Below are positions 8,340 through 17,195 of a stretch of 64,000 nucleotides of DNA, in pieces. Each line of letters starts with the position of its first letter. Position 1 is the stretch's first letter. The notes beneath the pieces are model-generated. The model was not told the origin of the DNA. It worked only from the letters and a program-made list of their open reading frames with translations, and ran no database searches. The stretch comes from JAXLYE01 sp046351595 (GTDB lineage Bacteria; Myxococcota_A; Polyangia; Palsa-1104; JAEUJZ01). The position numbers and the translations under genes were made by a program. Where the stretch lies: contig JAXLYE010000002.1 in assembly GCA_046351595.1 (NCBI GenBank), positions 124,001-188,000 of the forward strand. The letters run 5' to 3'.

Positions 8340-8549
8340 GACGGCGCTGGCCCTGGGGTGGATGCCGCTGGCCCCGGGCGGGACGCCGCTGGCCCTGGGC
8401 GGGGTGCCGCTGGCCCTGGGGCGGATCCCGCTGGCCCTGGGGCCAATGCCGCGGACCCGCGGGCCAATACTGCTGGCCCTGGGGCCAATGCCGCGGACCC
8501 TGGGGCCAATGCCGCGGACCCTGGGGCCAATGCCGCTGGCCCGGGGGGC
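8340..8549. repeat. 21-bp GC-rich tandem array, ten units
   Basis: Ten contiguous 21-base units, from 8340, 8361, 8382 and so on to 8529-8549. The core GCCGCTGGCCCTGGGG is well kept; in later units the ends change to CCAAT. The period is a multiple of three, so all frames stay open: the GTG at 8337 would give a 100-residue protein of seven-residue Ala-Gly-Pro repeats. I see no ribosome binding site and treat it as noncoding. The array fills most of the 346-base gap between the ligase and the secreted LamG gene. Confidence 0.85.
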
Positions 8550-8664
8550 GACGGCTCCGCCCCGAGGGCGACGGACCAGACCGCGGGGTGGGCGGTGCGC
8601 CCGCGCGGCTTTGCGCTCGCGGGCGGGGCGTGGGGATAAGCTGGCGCCTCCCAAGGAGGCAGCC

Positions 8665-11250
8665 ATGCCCGCAACCGCCCGCTCCCCGCTCTCCCGGTTC
8701 GCCCCGCCGCTCATTGCCATTGCGCTTACGGCCCACCCGGCGCTCGCCGATCGGCCGTCGCTCTTGAACACGCGCATCGGCTCGCCGTTCGGCGCCAACG
8801 GCCACAGCTCGACCCTGGACGGGCGCATCTTCGTCGGCAACGTGCGCGAGGACGCCGCGACCACGACCACGACCTGGCTGGCGCGGGTCTTCCGCCCCGA
8901 GGCCGTCAGCTACGACGCCGAGGGCAAGCCCGACTTCGGCCGCGCCTTCTCGAGCGGCCGCTCGATCGACGTGCACGGCGGCGAGAACGCGCTGGCCTTC
9001 TGCTTCAAGGACCCGGCACAGCCCTACACGTTGTCCGGCGGCCTCGCGGTCTACACGCCCTACGTCTTCGACTCGCAGATGTTCAACGGGCCGAACCGCT
9101 TCCGCCGCCGCACCGCCGACCTCCGCGTCTCGCGGCCGTTCACCGTCGACGCGGATATCTCGTCGTTCAGCACCGGGCCGATCGAGTACCTGACCACCAC
9201 GGGCGGCGCCGCCCTGCGCGGCATCGAGCCGACGATGACCGCCGACGGGCGCCTCTTGCTGTTCCAGGGCGGGCCGCAGAACGACGGCACCATCGACCAC
9301 CTGATGTACACGTACAACCCGACGCCGTGCGCTGCCTCGGGCTGGAGCGCGCCGCGGCCGCTGTCGATGATGTGGAACGATCCCAACCCCGACCTCAAGC
9401 GCTACCCGCTGTCGTGGCAGCGCCTGAAGGCCGCGACCGGCGAGGAGTTCGGCGACACCACGCGCGGCCCGCTGCTCCACGCCGCCTACCCCTGGGTCGA
9501 CCACGAGGGCCGCAACGTGCTGTACGCGGCCGTGCCCTACACCGACGGCGCCCGCCGCGAGGCCATGAGCCTTGTCGGCGCCGACACCGGCTACACCGCC
9601 TACCACATCGACGGCAGCCTCAACACCGACCGCAGCGACATGCCGCACCTGTTCTACTCCAGCCCGATGTGGAACCTGGAGCAGGAGCGCCACCCGTCGC
9701 AGAACTTCCCGCCGGGCAGCAGCAACGAGTCGCGCTACCTGCCGGTCACCAAGACCCATGACGTGCTGGCGCTGTTCGGCAGCAACACCGCCGACTACAA
9801 CGAGGTCGACCTCGGCGAGATCCTGAACCCGTTCTACCTCTTGTCCCTGCCGATGAACGAGCTGGTGCGGCGCGACGGCACGTACGACCTGTCGCGGACG
9901 CCGGACCTGTCGGGGCGCTTCTTCACCGGCACGCTCAGCGGCACCGCGCAGATCGCGGCGCAGAACGCGGTGACGCAGTCGCACTCGGGCTCGCTGTGGG
10001 CGGCGCACGGCAAGGGCAAGGCGCTGGTCCTGCCCGGGGGCGGCGCTCTCCTGGTCCCGCTCAGCGATCCGGGCGGCACCGTGCCCGGCGTCGGCAAGCC
10101 GGTCTCGGGCTTCACGCTGCAGCTTGTGATCAAGCCTGATGTCGACATCAACCGCGGCTGCTCCGGCAACCCGTACCGCTACGTGCTGGCCAAGGACGGC
10201 GGCCTGGACCTGATCTACGAGGCCGACGATACGCTGCAGCTGTCGATGCAGCTCAACGGGCGGCGCCTGCGCCTGGGCCGCAGCCCGAGCCTTCCGCGCG
10301 AAAAGTGGACGCACGTAGCCTATACCTGGGACGGCACGAGCGGCGCCTTCGGCGAGTACATAAACGGCGTCTCCACCGGCCGCGCGCTGCCCGTCGAGCG
10401 CGGCACCTTCAAGCTCGGCACCGGCACGCTCGTCCTCGGTGCCAGCGCCGCCATCAGCCGCGACGCCTGCCCGAGCGCCGGCGAGGGCTCGTTCCGCGGC
10501 GCCCTCGACGAGGTGCAGCTGTTCACGCACGCCCGCTCCGGCCGCAGCATCTGCCTGGGCACCCACGGCGTCGCCTGCAAGCCCGAGGCGATCAAGGAGG
10601 CGCCGAGCGCCGGCCAGTTCGCGCTCAGCCAGCAGCACCCCGGCTGCAGCAGCCAGGCGGCGCTCGGCACCCTTTCGTGCAACACGGCCCTGCACCGCGT
10701 CTGCGCCCAGCGCGGCGCCCTGGACGCCCTGGCCACGACCAAGAACCTCGCCGAGACCGTGAAGCAGCTTATCGGCAACCGCCCGCCGATCTCGCTGCTT
10801 GGCGTGCCGGCCCAGGTGAGCGGCGGCGACGTGCGCGTCGCCTGCGGCCCGATCCTGCACCAGAGCCTGGCCGTCAGCTATGCCGAGCTTATGCGCAAGC
10901 ACGACGGCTGCACCGACGAGCGCGCCGCCTCGAGCACCGCCTGCGCCGCGGCCGTGCACCGCTTCTGCAACGACCTGGGCTGGAGCACCGGCCAGATCTT
11001 CGAGATGACCTCACGCCCCTGGGTCGGCTGCTTCAACTCCGGCCTCATCGAGGACGTCGGCAAGGACAAGGTCGGCCCCGCCTCCTCGGCCGGCCGCTTC
11101 GACTCCGCGGACTCGCGCCTCGAGGTCAGCCGCTACTGCCAGAGCCGCGGCTACGGCGCCGGCGTCCTCCAGGAGCTCGGCGGCGGCACCCTGATGCACG
11201 TGCACTGCTTCCAGCCCGCCGCGACCGCGACCTGGAAGCTCGTGCCCTAG
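8665..11250 (+). CDS. Large secreted protein with LamG/concanavalin-like domain
   Basis: An 861-residue exported protein. AAGGAGG ends five bases before the ATG, and residues 1-28 form a Sec signal ending in Ala-Leu-Ala. The region around 20-440 has WD/beta-propeller-like spacing of Gly, Asp and aromatic residues, but I cannot name a family. About residues 472-625 match a LamG/pentraxin-type jelly roll, with the typical EKWTHVAYTWDG and DEVQLF segments, which binds glycans or proteins in other systems. The C-terminal ~230 residues contain many Cys and two related Cys/His blocks that look duplicated. It is probably a surface or extracellular adhesion/binding protein. No partner gene is obvious. 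Confidence 0.7.
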   Translation: MPATARSPLSRFAPPLIAIALTAHPALADRPSLLNTRIGSPFGANGHSSTLDGRIFVGNVREDAATTTTTWLARVFRPEAVSYDAEGKPDFGRAFSSGRSIDVHGGENALAFCFKDPAQPYTLSGGLAVYTPYVFDSQMFNGPNRFRRRTADLRVSRPFTVDADISSFSTGPIEYLTTTGGAALRGIEPTMTADGRLLLFQGGPQNDGTIDHLMYTYNPTPCAASGWSAPRPLSMMWNDPNPDLKRYPLSWQRLKAATGEEFGDTTRGPLLHAAYPWVDHEGRNVLYAAVPYTDGARREAMSLVGADTGYTAYHIDGSLNTDRSDMPHLFYSSPMWNLEQERHPSQNFPPGSSNESRYLPVTKTHDVLALFGSNTADYNEVDLGEILNPFYLLSLPMNELVRRDGTYDLSRTPDLSGRFFTGTLSGTAQIAAQNAVTQSHSGSLWAAHGKGKALVLPGGGALLVPLSDPGGTVPGVGKPVSGFTLQLVIKPDVDINRGCSGNPYRYVLAKDGGLDLIYEADDTLQLSMQLNGRRLRLGRSPSLPREKWTHVAYTWDGTSGAFGEYINGVSTGRALPVERGTFKLGTGTLVLGASAAISRDACPSAGEGSFRGALDEVQLFTHARSGRSICLGTHGVACKPEAIKEAPSAGQFALSQQHPGCSSQAALGTLSCNTALHRVCAQRGALDALATTKNLAETVKQLIGNRPPISLLGVPAQVSGGDVRVACGPILHQSLAVSYAELMRKHDGCTDERAASSTACAAAVHRFCNDLGWSTGQIFEMTSRPWVGCFNSGLIEDVGKDKVGPASSAGRFDSADSRLEVSRYCQSRGYGAGVLQELGGGTLMHVHCFQPAATATWKLVP

Positions 11251-11458
11251 GGGCAGGCCCCAGCCTGACCCGGCGCGCGGACGGGGGCGCGCCGGGCGGG
11301 CGGTTTGCGGCACCCGGGTCTGGCTCCCATCCTTATTCTTCGCGCCGCAGCCCGCGGCGCAGGAGGACGAGACATGCGAGCGAGCGGCGGCGGCGCGACC
11401 GGGGTCTTGGCGGGTTCAGGAGAGGGCGCAGGGCGCGGCGCACAGGACGGAGCGGCCC

Positions 11459-12382
11459 ATGCCGCCGGCTGAGTCGCGCTCCGCCCTCTCGCCCGTCGAG
11501 GGCAAGGCGCTGTCCGAGACCCGCGGCTTCTGGCGCGAGGCGCTGTCGCTGCAGGGCTCGATCACGCCGCTGGTGCTGCCGAGCGCCGTCGTCTTCAGCC
11601 TGCTGGCCGCCCTGGTCTGCCTGCTGTACCGCCGCTTCCCGCAGGTCGCCGTCGAGGTCGGGCTGTACGAGGTCGTCGGCGCGCTGCTCGGCCTGGTGCT
11701 GGTCCTGCGCTCCAACGCCGGCTACGACCGCTGGTGGGAGGCGCGCAAGGTCTGGGGCGGCATCGTCAACCAGAGCCGCAACCTGGTGATCGCCGCGCTC
11801 AGCAACGGGCCCAAGGATCCGCAGTGGCAGGAGCGCTTCGTCCGCTGGGTCGCGGCCTTCCCGCACGCCTGCCGCAACAGCCTGCGCGGCGAGCGCGAGC
11901 TGCCCGAGGTGGCGACGCTTTTGCCGCCCGAGGACGCCCGCAAGGTCGGCACCGCCCAGCACATGCCCGGCTACGTCTCGCTGCAGGTCGCCAAGATGCT
12001 GCAGCAGGCCCGCGACGAGCGCGGCATGAGCCCCTTCGCCTACCTGCAGTGCGACCGCGAGCGCGCCGATCTCATCAACCACATCGGCGCGTGCGAGCGC
12101 ATCCTCAAGACGCCGATCCCCAACGCCTACGCGCTCAAGATCCGCGGCTTCATCCTCTTGTATCTGGCCACCCTGCCCTTCGCGCTGGTGCAGAAGCTGG
12201 AGTGGCTGACGCCGCTCGCGCTGTTCCTTGCCGCCTACCCCATCCTCTCGATCGATCAGGTCGGCGTCGAGCTGCAGAACCCCTTCTCGAAGAGCAACCT
12301 CAGCCACCTGCCGCTGGACCGCATCACCCGCGACCTGGAGACCAACCTTTTGGCCCTCCAACAGGCCGCCCAAGACCCCTAG
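11459..12382 (+). CDS. Bestrophin-family (UPF0187) membrane channel
   Basis: A 307-residue protein with about four hydrophobic segments, including the pair near residues 36-80 and the pair near 225-265. The block RSNAGYDRWWEARK just after the second helix is the hallmark of bacterial bestrophins. Homologues form pentameric anion or cation channels in the inner membrane. GGAG lies about eight bases before the ATG. The end has an IDQVGVELQNPF segment that is also conserved in the family. Its ion preference cannot be predicted. It is convergent with the SulP transporter gene, with 98 bases between. Confidence 0.85.
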   Translation: MPPAESRSALSPVEGKALSETRGFWREALSLQGSITPLVLPSAVVFSLLAALVCLLYRRFPQVAVEVGLYEVVGALLGLVLVLRSNAGYDRWWEARKVWGGIVNQSRNLVIAALSNGPKDPQWQERFVRWVAAFPHACRNSLRGERELPEVATLLPPEDARKVGTAQHMPGYVSLQVAKMLQQARDERGMSPFAYLQCDRERADLINHIGACERILKTPIPNAYALKIRGFILLYLATLPFALVQKLEWLTPLALFLAAYPILSIDQVGVELQNPFSKSNLSHLPLDRITRDLETNLLALQQAAQDP

Positions 12383-12480
12383 CCACAGAAAGCGGGTGGC
12401 GCCGGAGCGGAGGGCTCCCGACGCGCAAGCGGCGGGATACCCGGAGACGACAGGACCCGCGTCCGTATCAAAGAGCCGTG

Positions 12481-14859
12481 CTACCGCTCCCGCCGCTCCA
12501 GCGCCGACAGCGCCTTGTCCGCCAGCTGCAGGCGGTCGGCGAGGGTGCGGATGACGTAGGTATGGAAGGCCGCCGCCACCTTCGGCGCCTCCAGCTCCAT
12601 GCGATCCAGCGCCTCGCGCGTCAGCTTGTGCACCACGCTCGGCGCCGCCGCCATCACCGATGCCGTGCGCTTGCTCCGCCGGTACAGCCCCATCTCGCCG
12701 AGCGTCGTATTCCCCGTCACCGAGCGCAAAAGCAGCGGCTGCTCGCTCGGCCGCTCCAGCACGATGTTCATCCGCCCGGTCTCGACGACGTACGTCGCGC
12801 CCCAGTCGTCGTCCTGGTGGAACAGGTACTCGCCCTCTTTGAGCTGGATGCGCTCGACGTACTCCATGAAGCGGATCGCCAGATCCAGGCTCCCGAACTC
12901 CTCGGCCAGCCGCTGCACGAACGGCAGGTCGCCGCGCGACAGGCTCGGCTCGCCGTCGAGCTCGCGCTGCTCGGTCCACTCCAGCGCGTCGTCCAGGTCC
13001 TCGAACGTGCGCACCACCTCGTCGTCGCGGATGCAGTGCTCGCGGCGCAGCGCCCGCTCCATGTCCGGGTGCAGCGCCGTGAACACCAGCTTCATGTTGC
13101 GGTCCTCGATCGTCTGCCGCAGCTTCACCAGCGACAGCGGCGTCGAGCTGTCCATGCCGTTGACGTAGCGGAAGTCGAGCACCACCGCCTTGAGCGGCGC
13201 GTTGCCCTCCATGTAGCTGCGCTTGATGCGCTGCCGCAGATCCGAGACCAGCCCGACGATCGAGCCGAAGAACAGGTAGCCGCGCAGCCGCACCACCAGG
13301 TACTGCCGGCCGCGCGTGCGCAGGAACTGGTTCTCTTTCGCCGAGCGCTGCACCTTGCTGCCGTACTCCGAGCAGGTGAACTCGCTCTTGATGACCGAGA
13401 CGCGGCTGTACTCGACCGCGAAGATCAGGCACGAGGCCAGCGCGCCGACGAACAGGCCGATGACGAACTTGTTGGTGGCGATGACGAGGATCAGCATCAG
13501 CGCCACCAGCAGGTAGTCGAGCAGCTTCAGCTTCGAGTAGGCCTTGATCACCCACTCGTTGAGCAGCCGGCCGCCGAGGTAAAGGAGCGTCGCCCCCATC
13601 ACCGGCCGCGACAGGTAGCCCGCCAGCTTCGGCGTCGTGAACAGCATGAGCAGGCACAGCGAGCCCGCGACCACGCCCGACAGCCGCGAGGCGGCGCCGG
13701 CCTGCAGGTTGAGCATGCTGCGCGCGATCGCGTTTGAGCCGACGATGCCGCCGCACAGGCCCGAGATCATGTTGGCGACGCCGTGGCCCTTGAGCTCCTG
13801 GTCGAGGTCCGCGTCCATCTTGGTCGCGACCTCGATCGCTGCGGCCGTCAGCAGCACCGCGATGGCGGTCACCGCGATCAGCACCACGACCTCGTTCATG
13901 AACGAGAAGACCGTCGGGAACTCCAGCACCGCCGTCGACAGCGGCACCGGCGGCATGGTCACCGCGGCGTCGCCCGTCACCTGCAAGAGCCAGCCCGCCT
14001 TCTGCGCCTGCTCGATCGACAGGTCGCGGTACAGCACCAGCACGTGCGTGACCAGCGTGCCCACCACCAAAAGCGTCGGCAGCGCGAAGTAGCTCTTGGC
14101 GCGCTTTAGCACCACCGACATGACGAACGCGAAGGACAGGCCGTAGGCCAAAAGCCACTGGCCGCTGCGCTCGACCAGCTGCGGCCACATCGACAGCGAC
14201 AGCGTGACGTCGGGCGGCACCATGACGCGCAGCCCGCCCCAGGCCAGCACCCAGCCCGTCGACACCAGGAAGCCGCCGACGACCGGGTACGGGATGTAGC
14301 GCACCCAGCGCCCCATCTTCAGCTTGCCCAGGATGTACAGCGCCACGCCGGCCATCACCGTCGACAGCGCCAGCGCGAACAGGATGTGCGGCGCCGGGTC
14401 GGTGTCGGTCAGCCGCTCGGTCAAGAGCATCGCCAGCGCCGACTGCACCGCCGCCGAGCGCGAGTCCGGCCCCGCGATCGAGAAGAAGAAGGGGCTGGTG
14501 AGGCTGACCAGGATGATGGTGAGGCCAGCGCTCATCAGCGCCATGCGCACGCCCTCGGTGAGGTGCTCGCGCAGCGGCCCGGCGAAGATCATCGCCGCGA
14601 ACGACAGCGCGTAGCTCACCGCCACCACCGCCGAGATGCCGCCCGACACCAGGTCGCGCAGCAGGGTCTGCGGGTCCTTCAGGAGGTCGCGCAGCGGCAC
14701 CTCGCGCAGGCGGTCGTTGGCGGCGGGTCCGCCCTGGCCGTCGCGCGGCTTCTGGGGATCCGGGGTCTGGCTGACGCGCGCCATCGGCGCCAGCGCCGAG
14801 ATCGACGGCGGCAGCATGCGCTCGGGCTGCGGCCGCTGCCGCGGGTTGGTCACCGCCAT
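12481..14859 (-). CDS. SulP-type anion transporter with STAS and cyclic-nucleotide-binding domains
   Basis: A 792-residue fusion. Residues ~60-480 are the multi-helix SulP transporter core (anion:proton or anion:sodium exchange; substrates in the family include sulfate, bicarbonate and dicarboxylates). Residues ~523-640 are a STAS domain. Residues ~650-786 are a cNMP-binding/CRP-like domain with the EGEYLFHQDD and LGEMGLYRR segments of the phosphate-binding cassette. This architecture suggests direct gating of transport by a nucleotide, although the conserved Arg of true cAMP binders is not in its usual sequence context. The N-terminal 55 residues are a disordered cytoplasmic leader. Monocistronic by layout. 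Confidence 0.85.
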   Translation of the reverse strand: MAVTNPRQRPQPERMLPPSISALAPMARVSQTPDPQKPRDGQGGPAANDRLREVPLRDLLKDPQTLLRDLVSGGISAVVAVSYALSFAAMIFAGPLREHLTEGVRMALMSAGLTIILVSLTSPFFFSIAGPDSRSAAVQSALAMLLTERLTDTDPAPHILFALALSTVMAGVALYILGKLKMGRWVRYIPYPVVGGFLVSTGWVLAWGGLRVMVPPDVTLSLSMWPQLVERSGQWLLAYGLSFAFVMSVVLKRAKSYFALPTLLVVGTLVTHVLVLYRDLSIEQAQKAGWLLQVTGDAAVTMPPVPLSTAVLEFPTVFSFMNEVVVLIAVTAIAVLLTAAAIEVATKMDADLDQELKGHGVANMISGLCGGIVGSNAIARSMLNLQAGAASRLSGVVAGSLCLLMLFTTPKLAGYLSRPVMGATLLYLGGRLLNEWVIKAYSKLKLLDYLLVALMLILVIATNKFVIGLFVGALASCLIFAVEYSRVSVIKSEFTCSEYGSKVQRSAKENQFLRTRGRQYLVVRLRGYLFFGSIVGLVSDLRQRIKRSYMEGNAPLKAVVLDFRYVNGMDSSTPLSLVKLRQTIEDRNMKLVFTALHPDMERALRREHCIRDDEVVRTFEDLDDALEWTEQRELDGEPSLSRGDLPFVQRLAEEFGSLDLAIRFMEYVERIQLKEGEYLFHQDDDWGATYVVETGRMNIVLERPSEQPLLLRSVTGNTTLGEMGLYRRSKRTASVMAAAPSVVHKLTREALDRMELEAPKVAAAFHTYVIRTLADRLQLADKALSALERRER

Positions 14860-15564
14860 CCCGGGGCCTCTGGCTGCTGCTCACCCCGCGCGCCCAACGA
14901 GACGAGAAGGACGCGAGATACGCTCGATGCGATGCACCCCCCGGTTCCGGGGCCCGAGCAGCCTATGGAGCACGCGCGCGTCATGGAGATCCTTGCACCG
15001 GGCCCCGCTCCGTCGCTGCGACGGCGGCGATCCGGCGTGTCGAGGCGGCACGGCTCGGCACGGCCTGGTCTTGCGGGATCGCCGGGCAGGACCCGGTCAG
15101 GCCTTGCGCTTTGAGCAAAGCCCTACGCCTATCCTACAAGCTTTCCTCGGCAGCGTATCTACAACCCATCAGGGCACCCATCACGGAGCCGTCCCCAAAG
15201 CCCGCGCGCTCCCTCGCGCGCCATCCCGCGTGCGCCATCCCGCGCTGCATCAGGGATTCCGGCGCCAGGATTCACCGGCCCTTCCATCGGCCAACTCCAT
15301 CCAGTCGGCAGCCTGCGAAAACCCCGCAAGCTCGCAATTCGTGACCGCTCGCGGCCGGCCCGGCCTGCCGAAAGGAACGCCAAGGGAGCCGCGGCTCCGG
15401 CGCAGCGGACCTGGGCAGCGCCCCGCCCATCACCGCAGCGCTTGAGGCCGCAGCCGCAGCCGCCGTATGATCATCGAGCTCTGCGGAGACCTGCGTCGCG
15501 CCTGGCAAGGCCGGGGCGGGCGCTGCCCAGTCCCGCTGAACCGACGGCCAAGCCGGAGAACCCG
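14860..15564. other. 705-bp divergent intergenic region
   Basis: This gap lies between the start of the SulP transporter (minus) and the esterase (plus), so it must hold both promoters. I see no convincing -35/-10 pair. It contains a CCCCGG-TT-CCGGGG hairpin at 14939-14952 and a 14-base direct duplication (GCGYGCGCCATCCC) near 15216-15243. Short open frames exist but lack ribosome binding sites and resemble nothing known. Confidence 0.4.
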
Positions 15565-16539
15565 ATGCCCTTGCACCCCGAGCTGCAGCAGCTGCTTCAA
15601 CAGATCCAGGCCATGGGCCTGCCCCCGTTCTCGTCGATGACCCCGGCCCAGGCGCGGCAGCGGATGGGCATGTCGGCGGGGATGTTCGGGGCCGCCCGGC
15701 CCGACGGCCTGCGCACCCACGACGAGCAGTTGCAGGGCCCTGGCGGCCCGATCACGGTGCGCGTGTTCACGCCCGCAAAGGGACCCGAGCAGGGCTCCGC
15801 CCAGGGACCCGAGCAGGCGGCCGGAGCGCCGCGGCCCGGCGTCGTGTTCTTCCACGGCGGCGGCTGGGTGATCGGCAGCGTCGCGGACTACGAGCCCGAC
15901 TGCGCGCGCCTCGCCGCCCGCACCGGCGCCATCGTCCTGTCCGTCGAGTACCGCCTGGCTCCCGAGCACCCGTTCCCGGCCGCGGTCGAGGACGCGGTGG
16001 CGGCCATGCGCTGGGCGCACGCGAGCGCCGCCCGCCTCGGCATCGACCCGGCGCGCCTGGCGGTGGCCGGGGACAGCGCCGGCGGCAACCTGGCGGCCGT
16101 GGTGGCGCAGGCGCTGCGCGGCCGCCCCGAGGCGCCCTGCCTGCAGCTGCTCATCTACCCGGCCACCGACGCGCACACCGAGATCCCCGAGAAGCGCCAG
16201 CCGATCCCGGGCATGCTCCAGCCCGCGGACCTCGACTGGTTCGAGGACCACTACCTGCGCTCGGCGGAGGATCGGCGCGACCCGCGCTTCTCGCCCAACC
16301 TGACCGAGGATCTGAGCGGCCTGCCGCCTGCGATCGTGGCGCTCGCCGAGTTCGATCCGCTCTACACCGAGGGCCTGGCCTACGCCCGGCGCCTCCAGGC
16401 CGCGGGCGTGCCGGTCGAGATCCTGCCGTTCCCGGGCCTGATCCACGGCTTCCTCGCGTTCGCTGCGCTGCTGCCGTCCTGCGGCACCGCCGAGGTCGAG
16501 CTCCACGCGCGGCTGCGCACCGCGCTCGGCGGCGCCTAG
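15565..16539 (+). CDS. HSL-family alpha/beta hydrolase (esterase/lipase)
   Basis: A 324-residue protein of the hormone-sensitive-lipase family. The oxyanion motif HGGGW is at 97-101, the nucleophile motif GDSAGG at 169-174 (Ser171), an EFDPLYTEG segment carries the catalytic Asp, and FPGLIHGF carries the His. All catalytic residues are present. No signal peptide is seen, so it should be cytoplasmic. Expected activity is hydrolysis of short-chain acyl esters; the natural substrate is unknown. A GGAGA sits about six bases before the ATG. Residues ~72-88 contain a short GPEQ-repeat insertion absent from the family. Confidence 0.9.
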   Translation: MPLHPELQQLLQQIQAMGLPPFSSMTPAQARQRMGMSAGMFGAARPDGLRTHDEQLQGPGGPITVRVFTPAKGPEQGSAQGPEQAAGAPRPGVVFFHGGGWVIGSVADYEPDCARLAARTGAIVLSVEYRLAPEHPFPAAVEDAVAAMRWAHASAARLGIDPARLAVAGDSAGGNLAAVVAQALRGRPEAPCLQLLIYPATDAHTEIPEKRQPIPGMLQPADLDWFEDHYLRSAEDRRDPRFSPNLTEDLSGLPPAIVALAEFDPLYTEGLAYARRLQAAGVPVEILPFPGLIHGFLAFAALLPSCGTAEVELHARLRTALGGA

Positions 16540-16597
16540 CGTGCAGCGCGACCCCTCACGGGCCGCCCGGCCCTCTGTTGCTCTTGCGGAGATCCTT

Positions 16598-17128
16598 ATG
16601 GCGATGGTCATGAAGAACTTGAACACGGCTCGCTCCCGCTTCCTCGGCCTCGGTGCGCTCGCGCTGCCGGCCCTCCTCGTCGTGGGCACCGGCACCGGGT
16701 GCGGGCCCGGCCTGCTGCGCTCCTCGGAGCTCCTGCCCGCCGAGCGGCAGGTCCGCGTCCTCGAGCAGTCCGAGGGCCCGCCGTGCACCCTGTACGAGGA
16801 GCGCGGCACCATCGAGGCCGAGTCGAGCCTGACGTCGCCGGCCCGGGCCAGCTCGGAGTCGACGCTGAACCGGCTGCGCCGCGCCGCCGTCGAGCGCGGG
16901 GCCTCGCTGGTCCTGCTGCAGGCGCACAGCACGCGCAGCGGCGTCGACTATGCCCGCGGCGTGGCCATCCGCTGCCTGCCGCGGCCCGAGATCACGCCGC
17001 CGCCCTCGCCTTCGCCGGCGCCGGAGAGCCCGGCCGCTTCGCCCGCGGCCCCGGCCGCACCGGCCCCAGCCCCCGCCGCGCCGGCCGCCCCCGCCGCGCC
17101 GGCCGCATCGCCGGCCCCCGCGCCCTGA
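16598..17128 (+). CDS. Lipoprotein with Ala/Pro-rich tail
   Basis: A 176-residue lipoprotein. The signal peptide ends in a VGTGTGC lipobox, and GGAG lies six bases before the ATG. The middle (about residues 55-130) has a Cys, a segment of Leu-Arg-Arg-Ala-Ala followed by GASLVLL, and a second Cys. This resembles the small DUF4156/RcsF-type fold (LR..A...GAN.V), but the match is weak. The last ~45 residues are almost only Ala and Pro and could span the cell wall or periplasm. It lies close behind the esterase (58 bases) and may be cotranscribed. Confidence 0.65.
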   Translation: MAMVMKNLNTARSRFLGLGALALPALLVVGTGTGCGPGLLRSSELLPAERQVRVLEQSEGPPCTLYEERGTIEAESSLTSPARASSESTLNRLRRAAVERGASLVLLQAHSTRSGVDYARGVAIRCLPRPEITPPPSPSPAPESPAASPAAPAAPAPAPAAPAAPAAPAASPAPAP

Positions 17129-17195
17129 CCCGGGCCGCCAGCCGCGAGCAAGACGAAAACCGCTGTGATACGCTGCGACGACAGACGGGGTGAGC

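Noticed and set aside
8340..8549. CRISPR array or a coding heptad-repeat protein
   Set aside because: There are no spacers between units. The GTG-started frame has no RBS and exists in several frames because the period is divisible by three.
14939..14952. Terminator CCCCGG-TT-CCGGGG upstream of the esterase
   Set aside because: It lies between two gene starts, where no terminator is needed, and has no T-run.
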